From NCBI GenBank assembly GCA_037349315.1, contig JBAIAC010000569.1:1-64000 (forward strand): a DNA stretch of 64,000 nt, given 5' to 3'. The translations under genes were made by a program, and so were the position numbers. The DNA comes from Chelydra serpentina. Lineage: Eukaryota > Chordata > Testudines > Chelydridae. The notes under the pieces are model-generated. The model did no database searches. It had not been told where the DNA came from and worked only from the letters and a program-made list of their open reading frames with translations. Below are positions 46,101-56,100 of this stretch, piece by piece (the stretch's first letter is position 1; every line of letters starts with the position of its first letter).

Positions 46101-48694
46101 CGCTGGTGCTTTTGGACGGTCCGGGCCATGCTGGAGAAGGGAGGGGCCGGGGTCAGGCCGGGGCTCGCGGCCAGTGGAGGGCGACAGCCGTGACCCGAGC
46201 GCGCCAGGCAGCGGGGGGCCCCGCGGGCGCCAGGCAGGCTGCCGCAGACAGAACCACATGTCCAAAGCGGGGGGCATTTCTCCCCCTGCCCCAGCCCACC
46301 CCCCAGTGGCCCCCCCCCCCCCGGCCGGTGCTCACTTGTGCAGGTGCCGAGCGCGGGCGTGGCAGGGCAGGCGGCTCCAGGCGCCAAAAGCTTTCGTGGC
46401 AGCTTGGACGGCGGCTTCTACATCCTCCAGCTCCCCTTGGAGGGTGGTGGCCAGCAGCTCCCCTGGGGAGGGGCGTGGGGTCAGCGCAGGGGGCCGGGAA
46501 GAAAGATCCCCACTGACACAGAGAGCCCCCCCCCACCCCGCAAGGAGAGGCCACCCCATGGAGAGATCTCCCTGCTTCCCCCCCCACATACACACAGCCC
46601 CCTCCCACCCCCACCGCCCCCCGACTCTTCTCGGAATGGAGCTGAGACCCGGCACACTCGGCTCACACATGCACTCGCTAGCTGGGACAGGAGTCGGCGC
46701 CCCCTAGAGGGTGAAGGCCCCGAGCCCCGTTTCCTGTCCCCTTGAGCCAGTCAGTCCCCTCCCACCCTGGGGCCCAATGGGGAGAGGCCCTGCCCCCCCC
46801 CCCCCCGCTCAAGATCCAGTTTAACCCTTCGGGGCCAGACACAGCGAGCTGCCGTCGCGGGGGGGGTCTGGGCTCGAACCTGTGGCTGGATTGGTGCCGC
46901 TGGCGGTTTCTCTGCCTTCCGGCTTCAACCATTGGCCGTCCACGAAATGCCCAAAGCTTCGATCGTGAGCCTCCAGCCAGGCCTGGGGTGGGGGGAAGCA
47001 GGAGAAATACACCCCCTGGAACGGACAGTCAGACCCTCGGCAATACACCGCACACCCACCCACACGGCGGCCGACCGGCCCCACACTGCCCTCTAGTGGC
47101 TGGAAGAAGAACGTGGCCACCGCGGGTCCTAAGTCCTATAGTGCAAAAGGGGAATTCTCTGCAGAACTCCCCGCCCGCGCCTTAATGGGCAGAGTCCCGC
47201 TCTGGCAAGGACACGGGGTGCTCCCAGCTGGGTCGCTTCGTTCTGATTCTTAGTCCAGCATGACAGACGCACCCCTGCGAGCTGAAATGAAATGCTACCC
47301 ACTGTTTGATTAAACAGATGGGGAAATCGAGGTACAGAGAAGGAGAATGGACCTGCCACACAGCCACAGAGGGTCAGAGCCAGGGAGAGAACCCAGGAGT
47401 CCTGGCTCCCAGCCCCCCCTGCTCTAACCACTAGACCCCACTCCCCTCCCAGAACCAGGGAGAGAACCCAGGAGTCCTGGCTCCCAGCCCACCCTGTTCT
47501 AGTCACCAGACCCCACTCCCCTGCCAGAGCCGGGGAGAGAACCCAGGAGTCCTGGCTGTCAGTCATTGGATCCCAGCTCTTACCAAGCCACTGTGATGCG
47601 TTTTAACATAGAGGGGCGTGTTTTGAAGAATGGAAATTAGGAAGCCAGGACTCCTGGGTTCTCTCCCCAGCTGTGGGAGGGGAGTGGGGTCTAGTGGTTA
47701 GAACAGGGGGCTGGGAGCCAGGACTCCTGGGTTCTATTACTAGTCCTGGGATCTGGGAGCAGGTGTCCGGGTACCAGGACACCTGGGTTCTATTCTTGTA
47801 CTGTCCCCCCCAGGGAAGAGCTCCTGAGTCCGGGTGCGGCGTCAGCGCAGTGGGATCAGAGCTGGGGCTGCAGTGGAAAAACCCCAGGTCGGACAGACCC
47901 AGGCCTGGGCTCTCGGCGCAGTGCAGGCATCACCCCCCCCCCGCCCCGCCCCGGGTGCTGGCTCAGCTACACCAAGGTCAGGGCCGCGGGTGGGGGGGAG
48001 GGAAGGGGAAGTGGCATCTCGCTGTCTTGGCAATTCTGCATTGGCCGAGGGCCAGCCAGGCCCTAACGGCTGAATCCCCACAGCCTCCTTGGAGCCAGCG
48101 GGGCAGTCGTTGCCCCTGGGGAAACTGAGGCACACACAGCTGCGTGGGACTCAACCACCTTAACGCAGCCTGGGGCAGAGCTGGAGAGAGAACCCAGGAG
48201 TCCTGGCTCCCAGCCCCCCTGCTCCAACCACTAGACCCCCCACCCCACCCCACCCCTTCCAGACCCAGGGAGAGAACCCAGGAGTCCTGGCTCCCAGCCC
48301 CTCCCAGAGCCAGGGAGCGAACCCAGGAGTCCTGGCTCCCAGCCCCCCTGCTCTAACCACCAGCCCCCCCACTCCTCCCAGACCCTGGGAGAGAACCCAG
48401 GGAGTCCTGGCTCCCAGCCCCCCCCCCCCCCCTGCTCTAACCACTAGACCCCCCACCCCGCCCCTCCCAGAGCCAGGGAGAGAACCCAGGAGTCCCGGCT
48501 CCCAGCCCCCCTGCTCTAACCACCAGCCCCCCGCTCCTCCCAGAGCCAGGGAGAGAACCCAGGAGTCCCGGCTCCCAATGTGGGGGGGGCGGGGGGTTTA
48601 CCTGGGCAGGCCCCGCCCCCTCTGGGGCAGGCCCATATTCCATGGAGCTGTAGATGCCCCACACGGCCGGGCGCCCCCCAGCAGCTCCAGCCAT
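31108..48694 (-). CDS. ALDH16A1: Aldehyde dehydrogenase 16 family member A1, 17 coding exons
   Basis: An atypical ALDH with a full N-terminal ALDH domain plus a partial second one. The mammalian protein is considered non-catalytic and has been linked to HPRT1 and gout. Coding exons, 5' to 3': 48,602-48,694; 46,880-46,982; 46,336-46,462; 45,952-46,130; 45,245-45,322; 44,564-44,748; 44,028-44,179; 43,216-43,412; 42,847-42,944; 41,878-42,014; 40,587-40,692; 40,344-40,504; 37,458-37,625; 34,222-34,425; 33,699-33,884; 31,433-31,558; 31,108-31,281. All junctions are AG/GT with matching phases. The start is MAGAAGG then [12 protein letters not shown]; the end is [10 protein letters not shown]. Recognisable blocks include [86 protein letters not shown] and [10 protein letters not shown]. 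Four exons (44,028; 43,216; 42,847; 34,222) are each one base short. Restoring one base in each gives 825 codons (human 802). Those shifts are probably sequencing artefacts. Confidence 0.95.
31590..32190 (+). repeat. SINE-head tandem array, about 8 copies, in ALDH16A1 intron 15
   Basis: Units GGGAGCCAGGACTCCTGG, then GTTCCATCCCAGTGCCAG and GGTCTAGTGGTTAGAG. It lies antisense to ALDH16A1. Confidence 0.88.
32200..33330. other. ALDH16A1 intron, no feature resolved
   Basis: Mixed sequence with a MIR-type core phrase near 32,498 (GTGCCTCAGTTTCCCCGTCG) and no exon or recognised element. Confidence 0.4.
33335..33560 (+). repeat. SINE-head tandem array, 3 copies
   Basis: Three copies of GGGGGCTAGTGGTTAGAGC and GGACTCCTGGGTTCTCTCCC, immediately downstream of the exon 33,699-33,884 in gene orientation. 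Confidence 0.85.
34440..35030 (-). repeat. SINE-head tandem array, about 8 copies, reverse orientation
   Basis: Units AGAACCCAGGAGTCC(T/A)GGCTCCCAG and CTCTAACCACTAGACCCC. It starts within about 15 bases of the 3' splice site of ALDH16A1 exon 34,222-34,425. Confidence 0.88.
35490..36780. promoter_or_regulatory. Cluster of ZNF143/THAP11-like motifs ACTACAACTCCCATGATGC
   Basis: The motif or close variants occur on both strands near 35,496, 36,375, 36,415, 36,527, 36,598, 36,660 and 36,722. The established ZNF143/THAP11 (SBS) motif is ACTACAAYTCCCAG. The copies lie in ALDH16A1 intron 13 and may belong to a tandemly diverged repeat. Function is inferred from motif only. Confidence 0.45.
35630..36313 (+). 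mobile_element. GC-rich dispersed repeat (also at about 61,810-62,270)
   Basis: Starts GGGTCCGGCTCCTAGGCGG, continues as a C-rich ACCCCTGAGCCCCC region, and ends GAAAGTTGGCAACCCTAC. The beginning and C-rich part recur in SLC17A7 intron 1, so this is interspersed. The family is not named. Confidence 0.5.
37285..37375 (-). mobile_element. MIR-like SINE fragment
   Basis: The minus strand reads a SINE head (GGGTTCTCTCCC) followed by TTGTGCCTCAGTTTCCC, the MIR core phrase. This links the tandem heads in this window to MIR-like SINEs. Confidence 0.65.
37930..38140 (+). mobile_element. MIR-like SINE, core and tail
   Basis: Contains CTTGGGCAAGTCACCTCAC, GTGCCTCGGTTTCCCC and CTTTACAAACGCAAAGCGCT, the order found in MIR/CORE-SINEs. 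Confidence 0.75.
38141..39030. other. ALDH16A1 intron, no feature resolved
   Basis: Lower GC than its neighbours. No splice-bounded exon, RNA gene or named repeat could be supported. Confidence 0.4.
39040..40310. repeat. 57-bp minisatellite in ALDH16A1 intron 12, about 22 copies
   Basis: Unit CCCTGCGTACCCAGCCCCCG, then TGCTCCACCCCAGAGGGGCC and GCGTCCCAGYGCCGGGT. The 57-bp period is 3 x 19 and stop-free in several frames, which creates spurious ORFs of up to 696 codons. It ends 34 bases from the donor of exon 40,344-40,504. A diverged single monomer sits at 37,680-37,740. Confidence 0.95.
40700..41870. other. ALDH16A1 intron 10, no feature resolved
   Basis: Unique-looking sequence between exons 40,587-40,692 and 41,878-42,014. 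No exon or element supported. Confidence 0.4.
42040..42700. repeat. About 40-bp minisatellite with some 11 CTCF-like cores
   Basis: Tandem GGCCAGCAGGGGGCGCTGGG units with GC-rich spacers in ALDH16A1 intron 9. Same family as 12,110-13,955 but here on the opposite strand. Variants such as GGGGGCACTGG (near 42,545) and CAGGGAGCGCTGG (near 42,645) have damaged cores. Confidence 0.9.
43000..43195 (-). repeat. SINE-head tandem array, 3 copies, reverse orientation
   Basis: Three GAGAACCCAGGAGTCCGGG units in ALDH16A1 intron 8. Confidence 0.8.
43560..43990. repeat. About 88-bp tandem repeat, 5 copies, with GGCGCCCCCTAGAG core
   Basis: Unit GAGCCAGCCAGGCCCCGCCC, GGGTGGGAGCCGGCGCCCCC and TAGAGRGGTCAGGCCCCAGG. 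Single copies occur at 31,325 and 46,690, and arrays at 51,360-51,600 and 57,410-57,870. The AGGGGGCGCC core is CTCF-like. Confidence 0.9.
44900..45022. mobile_element. 123-bp MITE with 13-bp TIRs and 8-bp TSD (hAT type)
   Basis: Terminal inverted repeats TAGGGTGACCAGA...TCTGGTCACCCTA are flanked by perfect GATCCCAG duplications at 44,892-44,899 and 45,023-45,030. An 8-bp duplication is characteristic of hAT transposons. It is non-coding and lies in ALDH16A1 intron 5. Confidence 0.9.
45345..45770 (+). repeat. SINE-head tandem array, about 6 copies
   Basis: Units GGAGCCAGGACTCCTGGG with GGGTCTAGTGGTTAGAG in ALDH16A1 intron 4, antisense to the gene. Confidence 0.88.
47300..47730 (-). repeat. 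MIR-like SINE joined to SINE-head copies
   Basis: 47,300-47,430 is a reverse-oriented MIR-like element (GGAAATCGAGGTACAGAG core side, then the AACCCAGGAGTCCTGG head). The head is followed by two more tandem heads to 47,565. One or two plus-oriented heads lie at 47,640-47,730. This shows the array growing out of a SINE. Confidence 0.75.
48115..48575 (-). repeat. MIR-like core plus SINE-head array, about 6 copies
   Basis: GGGGAAACTGAGGCACAC (MIR core in reverse) leads into tandem AGAACCCAGGAGTCCTGG heads. It lies in ALDH16A1 intron 1 beside the first coding exon. Confidence 0.8.
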
Positions 48695-48744
48695 TGACTC
48701 CCCACAGGACTCTGTCCCCAGGCAGCCCGCCCCTGCCCGCTGGA

Positions 48745-49080
48745 GGGACCAAGCTCCACTTCCGGCCTCCCGAGGACCATAGAGACTAGGGTTTCAGGGA
48801 CGGGCCGTGACCTAGCTCCGTCACTTCCGCCGGAAGAAGGTAAAACCGGCCTGCGGAGAGACCGGAAGTGTGGCAAACCCCAACCGGAAGTGTGGCGTCC
48901 AAAAGCCGGAAAGGGCCCCTCTGAAATGGACAAGGAACCACTAAGAGAATCGCCGGAAGTTCCGCCCCCGTCCCGTCATAGGAAATGTGGCAGAAGACAG
49001 GAAAGGCGGCGAAAACCCTGCCCCGGAAGCGATACCGTCCTTACCGGAAGTGTGGCAACAGACACCGGAAGGTGGTTTCA
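48745..49080. promoter_or_regulatory. Bidirectional ALDH16A1/PIH1D1 promoter with ETS-site cluster
   Basis: Lies between the ALDH16A1 start (48,694, minus) and PIH1D1 (plus). It contains about ten CCGGAA cores on both strands, including four CCGGAAGTGTGGC-type copies (near 48,862, 48,883, 49,043 and a partial near 49,066) and the back-to-back ACTTCCGCCGGAAG at 48,824-48,837. ETS factors such as GABPA and ELK are established regulators of divergent, TATA-less housekeeping promoters. No TATA box seen. Confidence 0.75.
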
Positions 49081-49164
49081 CGCGCCGGGCATCGCAGGCT
49101 TGGGCCACTGTTGCCAATAGCAGCGGGGAGGCAAAGGGCAGGGGTCAGTGTCGGGGGGGGGCGG

Positions 49165-49730
49165 TGTGAGGCCGGACTCCTGGGTTCTCTCCCGGGCTGG
49201 GAGCCCGGACTCCTGGGTTCTCTCCCCGGCTTGGGGGGGCTGGGAGCCCGGACTCCTGGGTTCTCTCCCCGCCTCATGGGGGCTGGGAGCCCGGACTCCT
49301 GGGTTCTCTCCCCGGCTGGGGGCGGGGCTGGGAGCCCGGACTCCTGGGTTCTCTCCCCGGCTCATGGGGGCTGGGAGCCCGGACTCCTGGGTTCTCTCCC
49401 CGGCTCATGGGGGCTGGGAGCCCGGACTCCTGGGTTCTCTCCCCGGCTCGGGGGGGCTGGGAGCCCGGACTCCTGGGTTCTCTCCCCGGCTCGGGGGGGC
49501 TGGGAGCCCGGACTCCTGGGTTCTCTCCCCGGCTCGGGGGGGCTGGGAGCCCGGACTCCTGGGTTCTCTCCCCGGCTCATGGGGGCTGGGAGCCCGGACT
49601 CCTGGGGTTCTCTCCCCGGCTTGGGGGGGCTGGGAGCCCGGACTCCTGGGTTCTCTCCCCGGCGGGGGGCGGGGCTGGGAGCCCGGACTCCTGGGTTCTC
49701 TCCCCGGTGGGGGGCTGGGAGCCAGGACAT
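49165..49730 (+). repeat. 42-45-bp short SINE-head array, about 13 copies
   Basis: Unit CTGGGAGCCCGGACTCCTGG, GTTCTCTCCCCGGCTCGGGG. It keeps the B-box half but lacks the TAGTGGTTAGAGC half, unlike all other arrays here. It lies in the 5' UTR/intron 1 region of PIH1D1. Confidence 0.9.
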
Positions 49731-50180
49731 GGGGGCTGTTATTAGGCTGCTCGTGGCTGTCAGTTCTCCAGGGCAGAGGACACGGCAGTTGGGGCATCAC
49801 CAGGTGGGAGACACCCACCTCCCCACCCCCCGCCCGGTTTCTCTCCGGGCCCCCTGGGCTGGCAGCGCCGGTAGCCTGGCGTGGGGCCCCAGGGGGGTGA
49901 CACCTTCCGGGGGGCTGCGGCCCCTTCGGCTGCATAGATCCCGCCAGGGTCGAATGCCCCACGGTGCCCCGATCCCCGCCTTGCCGCGGGTGGCTGGGCC
50001 TGTCGCCCCGGAGTCCCCGCTGGCAGGGCCAGGCCTGGCTTGGGAGGCCGCGGGCCCCTCCCGCCCTGGCGGTCGGGGGCAGGTTTGGGGGCTGTGCGTT
50101 CCCTCGCTCCCGCACCACGGAGCTGGCACGTGGGTCTGAAGCTCTGTCTGCTTTGCAGCCCCGTCCCCGGAGCAGAGCCC

Positions 50181-53100
50181 ATGGCCTCCCAGACGGACAC
50201 GTCCCTGCTGTCAGCAGAGCTGGAGGAGGAAGAGGATGAGGAGTTCAGACAGCTGCTGCTCCAGGTCTGTGAGCGGCCCCCCCCCCCCCCTCCCCGGTGC
50301 AGGGCTGCGCTGGGGGGCAGCATGCTGGCTTTGCTTGTGGGGCCCTGTGGGGGAGTAACAAGCCCTCGGAGGCTGGCAGGGCTGGGTCTCGGCAGGGATC
50401 TCTCAGTGTGGTATCGACCCAGTGGGCTCTGCTCCCTCCCCACCTGCGGGGTTTGTGGCACTCTGATGGCTGTGGGGAGGTGGCCAAGGGCCCCGGCAGA
50501 GGAATCAGCCCCTGGGCGGGGGGGGGGGGACGACTGATGGGATCTGGTGGGGCAGGATCAGCCCTGTGAGCACTGGTGGGATCGGATGTGGGAATCGGTG
50601 ACTGGTGGGATCCCCCTTGCTCCCTTTCTCATTCGTTCCAGGTGATGCAGCGATTGAGTTGAGGCGGGGAGGGGGGTTGGCTCCGGCGGGAGTGGGGGGA
50701 GGAGTTGTGGGTTCATTCACAAGGACCTGTCTGTGCTGGGGCCTCATCACAGGTTTGTGGGTCCGGAGAGACCCCGGGGTGGGTGTGGTGGGATCCGGTG
50801 TCTGTCTCATTCCTTTTTCTCTCCAGGCCACCCAGAAGATCCAGAGCGCGATGCCCTCGGTGCGTGACGCGAAACCGATCCAGCCTCAGCCTGGTATGGA
50901 GTTGCGGGGGGGGAGGGGGAGCCCAGGGTGCTGCGGGTCGGGAGTGAGGGGTACCAACCCCTTCCTTTCCCTCTCCCTCCAGGCTTCTGCATTAAGACTC
51001 ACGCGGGCGCCCAGGAGAAGGTGTTTGTGAACGTCTGCCGGTCGCTGCACGTCCGCCGCCCCCCGACCTCAGCCGCGAGGAGCTGGAGTGTCTGATCGAG
51101 TCGGACAGCGCCTCGTCCTTCCGGGTCCCCATGAGCCTGGGGGAGCCCCACGCCGAGCTGGACAACAGTGAGCCCCGCCCGGCTGTGACCCCCCCACCCC
51201 CTCCCGGCCCTATGGATGGAACCTCTCGCGGTGACCCCTGGCCGCCCTGCATTCAAACACACACTGCTGGGGTCTCTGTGACCCCCAACTTCAGCAAGGA
51301 CTCCTGTCCTTTATCCGTGTAGGGGGCATGAGTGCCAGGGCAGGGACTGGCTGGCACAGGGGGGTGAGGAATGGGACACGGGGCCTGTCCCCTCTAGGGG
51401 GCGCCGGCTCCCATCAGGCCCCAGGGCAGGGACTGGCTGGCTCAGGGGGGCAAGGAATGGGACACGGGGCCTGTCCCCTCTAGGGGGCGCCGGCTCCCAT
51501 CAGGCCCCAGGGCAGGGACTGGCTGGCTCAGGGGGGCAGGCAATGGGGCACGGGGCCTGTCCCCTCTAGGGGGCGCTGGCTCCCACCCGGCCCCAGAGAT
51601 CAGGACGAAGTGGCTCTGACCCCAGGCCGCGGTGCGAGGGGAGCTCAGAGGCCGCCCGGGAGGCCGAGCGCTCACAGTCGTTCTCCATCGCAGGCGGGAA
51701 CGGCTGCACCGCGTACGACGTGGTCATCAACTCCGGCTTCTTCAGCAAAGTGGAGGTAAGCGCCCCCTGCTGGGCTGGGCCTTCCCGGCCCCATAATCCC
51801 CCCCGGCTGCGGGTGTGGCCGGGTTCGGGAGCAGGGGAGTTCGTGTGTGTGCGGCCGGGGGGGGATGCAGCTCCATAGTGGTCCCCAGGCTGTCCCCTGG
51901 GGCCGGCTGACCCTGCCCTTTCTCTGTGCCAGGCTGACCCCTTCTTCAAAGAGTTCTTCATCACCGTAGCTCTGGAGGGACTGGCGGACAAGTACAAGAT
52001 GGACGTCAATCACCCAGGTACTGTCCGGGGGTCGGGAGTGAGGGGCAGCGGCAGAGCTGGGGGGAGCCCGGGGCTGCGGGTCGGGAGTGAGGGGCACCGG
52101 CAGAGCTGGGGGGAGCCCGGGGCTGCGGGTCGGGAGTGAGGGGCACCGGCAGAGCTGGGGGGAGCCCGGGCTGCGGGTTGGGAGTGAGGCGCCGGCAGAG
52201 CTGGGGGGAGCCCGGGGCTGCGGGTCGGGAGTGAGGGGCACCGGCAGAGCTTGGGGGAGCCCGGGGCTGCGGGTCGGGAGTGAGGGGCACCGGCAGAGCT
52301 GGGGGGAGCAGGGGGCTGCGGGTTGGGAGTGAGGGGCACCGGCAGAGCTTGGGGGAGCCCGGGGCTGCGGGTCGGGAGTGAGGGGCACCGGCAGAGCTTG
52401 GGGGAGCCCGGGGCTGCGGGTCGGGAGTGAGGGGCACCGGCAGAGCTTGGGGGAGCCCGGGGCTGCGGGTCGGGAGTGAGGGGCACCGGCAGAGCTTGGG
52501 GGAGCCCGGGGCTGCGTGTCGGGAGTGAGGGGCACCGGCAGAGCTGGGGGGAGCCCGGGGCTGCAGGTCGGGAGTGAGGGGCACTGGCAGAGCTTGGGGG
52601 AGCCCGGGGCTGCGGGTCGGGAGTGAGGGGCACCGGCAGAGCTTGGGGGAGCCCGGGGCTGCGGGTCGGGAGTGAGGGGCACCGGCAGAGCTGGGGGGAG
52701 CCCGGGGCTGCGGGTCGGGAGTGAGGGGCACCGGCAGAGCTTGGGGGAGCAGGGGGCTGTGGGTCGGGAGTGAGGGGCACCGGCAGAGCTGGGGGGAGCC
52801 CGGGGCTGCGGGTCGGGAGTGAGGGGCACCGGCAGAGCTTGGGGGAGCCCGGGCTGCGGGTCGGGAGTGAGGGGCACCGGCAGAGCTGGGGGGAGCCCGG
52901 GGCTGCGGGTCGGGAGTGAGGGGCACCGGCAGAGCTGGGGGAGCCCGGGGCTGCGGGTCGGGAGTGAGGGGCACCGGCAGAGCTGGGGGGAGCCCGGGGC
53001 TGCGGGTCGGGAGTGAGGGGCACCGGCAGAGCTGGGGGGAACCCGGGGCTGCGGGTCGGGAGTGAGGATGCCGGCAGAGCTGGGGGGAGCAGGGGGCTGC

Positions 53101-56100
53101 GGGTCGGGAGTGAGGGGCACCGGCAGAGCTTGTGGGAGCCCGGGGCTGCGGGTCGGGAGTGAGGGGCACCGGCAGAGCTGGGGGGAGCAGGGGCTGCGGG
53201 TTGGGAGTGAGGGGCACCGGCAGAGCTGGGGGGAGCCCGGGGCTGCGGGTCGGGAGTGAGGGGCACCGGCAGAGCTTGGGGGAGCCCGGGGCTGCGGGTT
53301 GGGAGTGAGGGGCACCGGCAGAGCTGGGGGGAGCCCGGGGCTGCAGGTCGGGAGTGAGGGGCAGTGACAGAGCTGGGATGGGGGGAGCCCAGGACTGGGC
53401 TAACGGGGCTGCGGGTCGGGAGTGAGGGGCACCGGCAGGACTGTGGGAGGTGGGGGGGCTCTTGCTCCAGTGCCCCCAATCTGCCCTCCCCATTAACCCC
53501 TTCCCTGCCTCTCTGCAGAATGGCGAATCCTGAAGAACCGCAAGTTCATGGGCTCCATCTCGGACAGACCATCCGCACCAAGTCCAGCCCCGTCATACAG
53601 GAGATGGACTTCAGGTGAGTGGGGGGAGGGGGGGTCTGATTACCCTCCCCCCCAGACTCTGCCCCCTGTGGGGCTAGCTCCTTGGGATGCTGTGGATTTT
53701 AACAACCCACCCCCCACCCCGATCGCTGCTCTGGAAATCCAGTGGCAGAGAGTTCCACTGGATAAATTCTGGTGTGTCTGAACCCCCTAGGTTCTAATAT
53801 CTCTCTTCCCCCCCCCTCTCCCCCCCCACCCTGGAGTGCAATGGGCTCTTCCCCCCGTCTGGCACGCACCCAGGGATGGAAAACACAACGGATCCGAGCC
53901 CACCGTGCCCAGCTCCGTCGGGGTGGGGGGAGCACAGAACCGCGGGTATCTTGTGAGCCTGAGGGGCTACAAAGGATTCCCCGGCACCCCCAAGAAGCCC
54001 AGCACCCCAGCTTTGCGGCGGCGTCAGGCACAAGGGGCTCCGGGCTGCAGGATGGGAAGGGTGGGGCGATGACATCCGGTGTGTGGGGGGAGCAATGTGG
54101 TAATCAGACTGACGGGATTGGAAGGGTCTGGCTGGCCTGGTTTGAAATGGTTCCCTGGCTAGTTGATTGGCTGTGTATGCTGGAGGGGGACCGTGTGCAT
54201 GCGGGAGGGGCTGCTAAAGCGCCCCCCCCCCCCTCGCTGAAATTGACCGGAAGCCTCAGGCCCGGGCATGTCCCCTGTGGGTCTCCTGCAGTGAAGGCAG
54301 GGAAACAAGTGAGAGACCCATGGAGCTGTGCTGTCCCCAGGCAGACTCAGGGGGCTGGGTCCATGGCCAGGCCTTGGGGCAAAGGGAGATGGGAGGGTGG
54401 GGGCAGACACCCGCCCACTGCACCCCAGAGCCCCCTTCCCCTGCTGGGGTCCCCCTCCCCCCCGGCGAGAGTCCCTGGCTGGGCCATGCAGCCCCTCCCC
54501 AGCGGGGCACCGGCTGTTGTGCTGTGTCGGTCCTGTCTCCCTCTGAGCGCCTGCTTCCCCCACCCCGATTTCTTTCTGCAGCTCCCCTGTGCTACCCAAA
54601 TTCACTATCCTGGCGGAGCCGGCGGGCGGGCCCCCCGAATTCTTGCTGGCTGAGATCCACCTGCCCAGCGTGGTGAGTTCTGCCAAGGGGAGCTCCTATC
54701 TGCTCCAGCCTCAGGTCTATCCCAGCAGGGGGGGCAGGGCACTGGCCAGGGGAGGGTCTGTCCCAGCAGGGGGCACTGGGGGGCAGGGTGCTGGCCGGGG
54801 GTGGCCAGGGGCGGGTCTGTCCCAGCAGGGGGTGCTGGGGGCAGGTCTGTCCCAGCAGGGGGCGCCGGAGGGCGGGGGGGTGGCCGGGGGTGGGTCTGTC
54901 CCAGCAGGGGGCGCTGGAGGGCGCGGTGCTGCCCGGGGGTGGATCTGTCCCAGGTGGGGGGGTGGCCGGGGGCTGGTCTGTCCCAGCAGGGGGCGCTGGA
55001 GGGCGGGGCGCTGGCCAGGGGGCGGGTCTGTCCCAGCGGGGGGCGCTGGGACGCAGGGCAGGGTGCTGGCCAGGGGCAGGTCTGTCCCAGCAGGGGGTGC
55101 TGGGGGCGTGGCTGGGGATGGGTCTGTCCCAGCAGGGGATGCTGGGGGGTGGGGTGCTGGCTGGGGGCGGGTCTGGCCCAGCAGGGGATGCTGGGGGGCA
55201 GGTCTCTCCGTGCAAGGGGTGCTGTGGGGCAGGGGTGCCGGTTGTGGGGTGGGTCTTTCCCTGCAGGGGGCGCTGTGGGGCGTGAATGCCGTCTGGGGGA
55301 GGGTCTCTCTCTGCAGGGGGTGCCGTGGGGCGGGGTGCTGGCCGTGGGGCAGGTCTCTGCAGGGGGCGCTGTGGGACTGGATACTGGCCGTGGGGCGGGT
55401 CTCTGCAGGGGGCGCTGTGGGACGGGATACTGGCCGTGGGGCGGGTCTCTGCAGGGGGCGCTGTGGGACGGGTTACTGGCCGTGGGGCGGGTCTCTGCAG
55501 GGGGCGCTGTGGGACGGGATACTGGCCGTGGGGCGGGTCTCTGCAGGGGGCGCTGTGGGACGGGATACTGGCCGTGGGGCGGGTCTCTGCAGGGGGCGCT
55601 GTGGGACGGGATACTGGCCGTGGGGCGGGTCTCTGCAGGGGGCGCTGTGGGACGGGTCTCTGCAGGGGGCGCTGTGGGACGGGATACTGGCCGTGGGGCG
55701 GGTCTCTGCAGGGGGCGCTGTGGGACGGGTCTCTGCAGGGGGTGCTGTGGGGCGGGGCGCTGGCCGTGGGGCAGGTCTCTGCAGGGGGCGCTGTGGGACG
55801 GGATACTGGCCGTGGGGCGGGTCTCTGCAGGGGGCGCTGTGGGACGGGATACTGGCCGTGGGGCGGGTCTCTCCCCACAAGCTCTCATGACCCCTCCCGC
55901 AGGGCTCGGCGCGGGAGCTCTCCCTGGAACTGGGGCAGGACCGGGTCGTGCTGCGGGGGGGGCCGGGCCCCTATGTCCTCGACATCTACCTCCCCCACGA
56001 CATCGTCCCAGAGCACAGCCACGCCCGCTTCCACCGGCGCACGGCGGTGAGCCCCCCATTCCCCCCCTCGGGGAACCCCCACCCCTGTCCCTGCCCCCCA

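Noticed and set aside
51672..53493. Three minus-strand ORFs of about 490-547 codons, Pro/Ser/Leu-rich
   Set aside because: Artefacts of the 49-bp minisatellite in a PIH1D1 intron, antisense to real exons.
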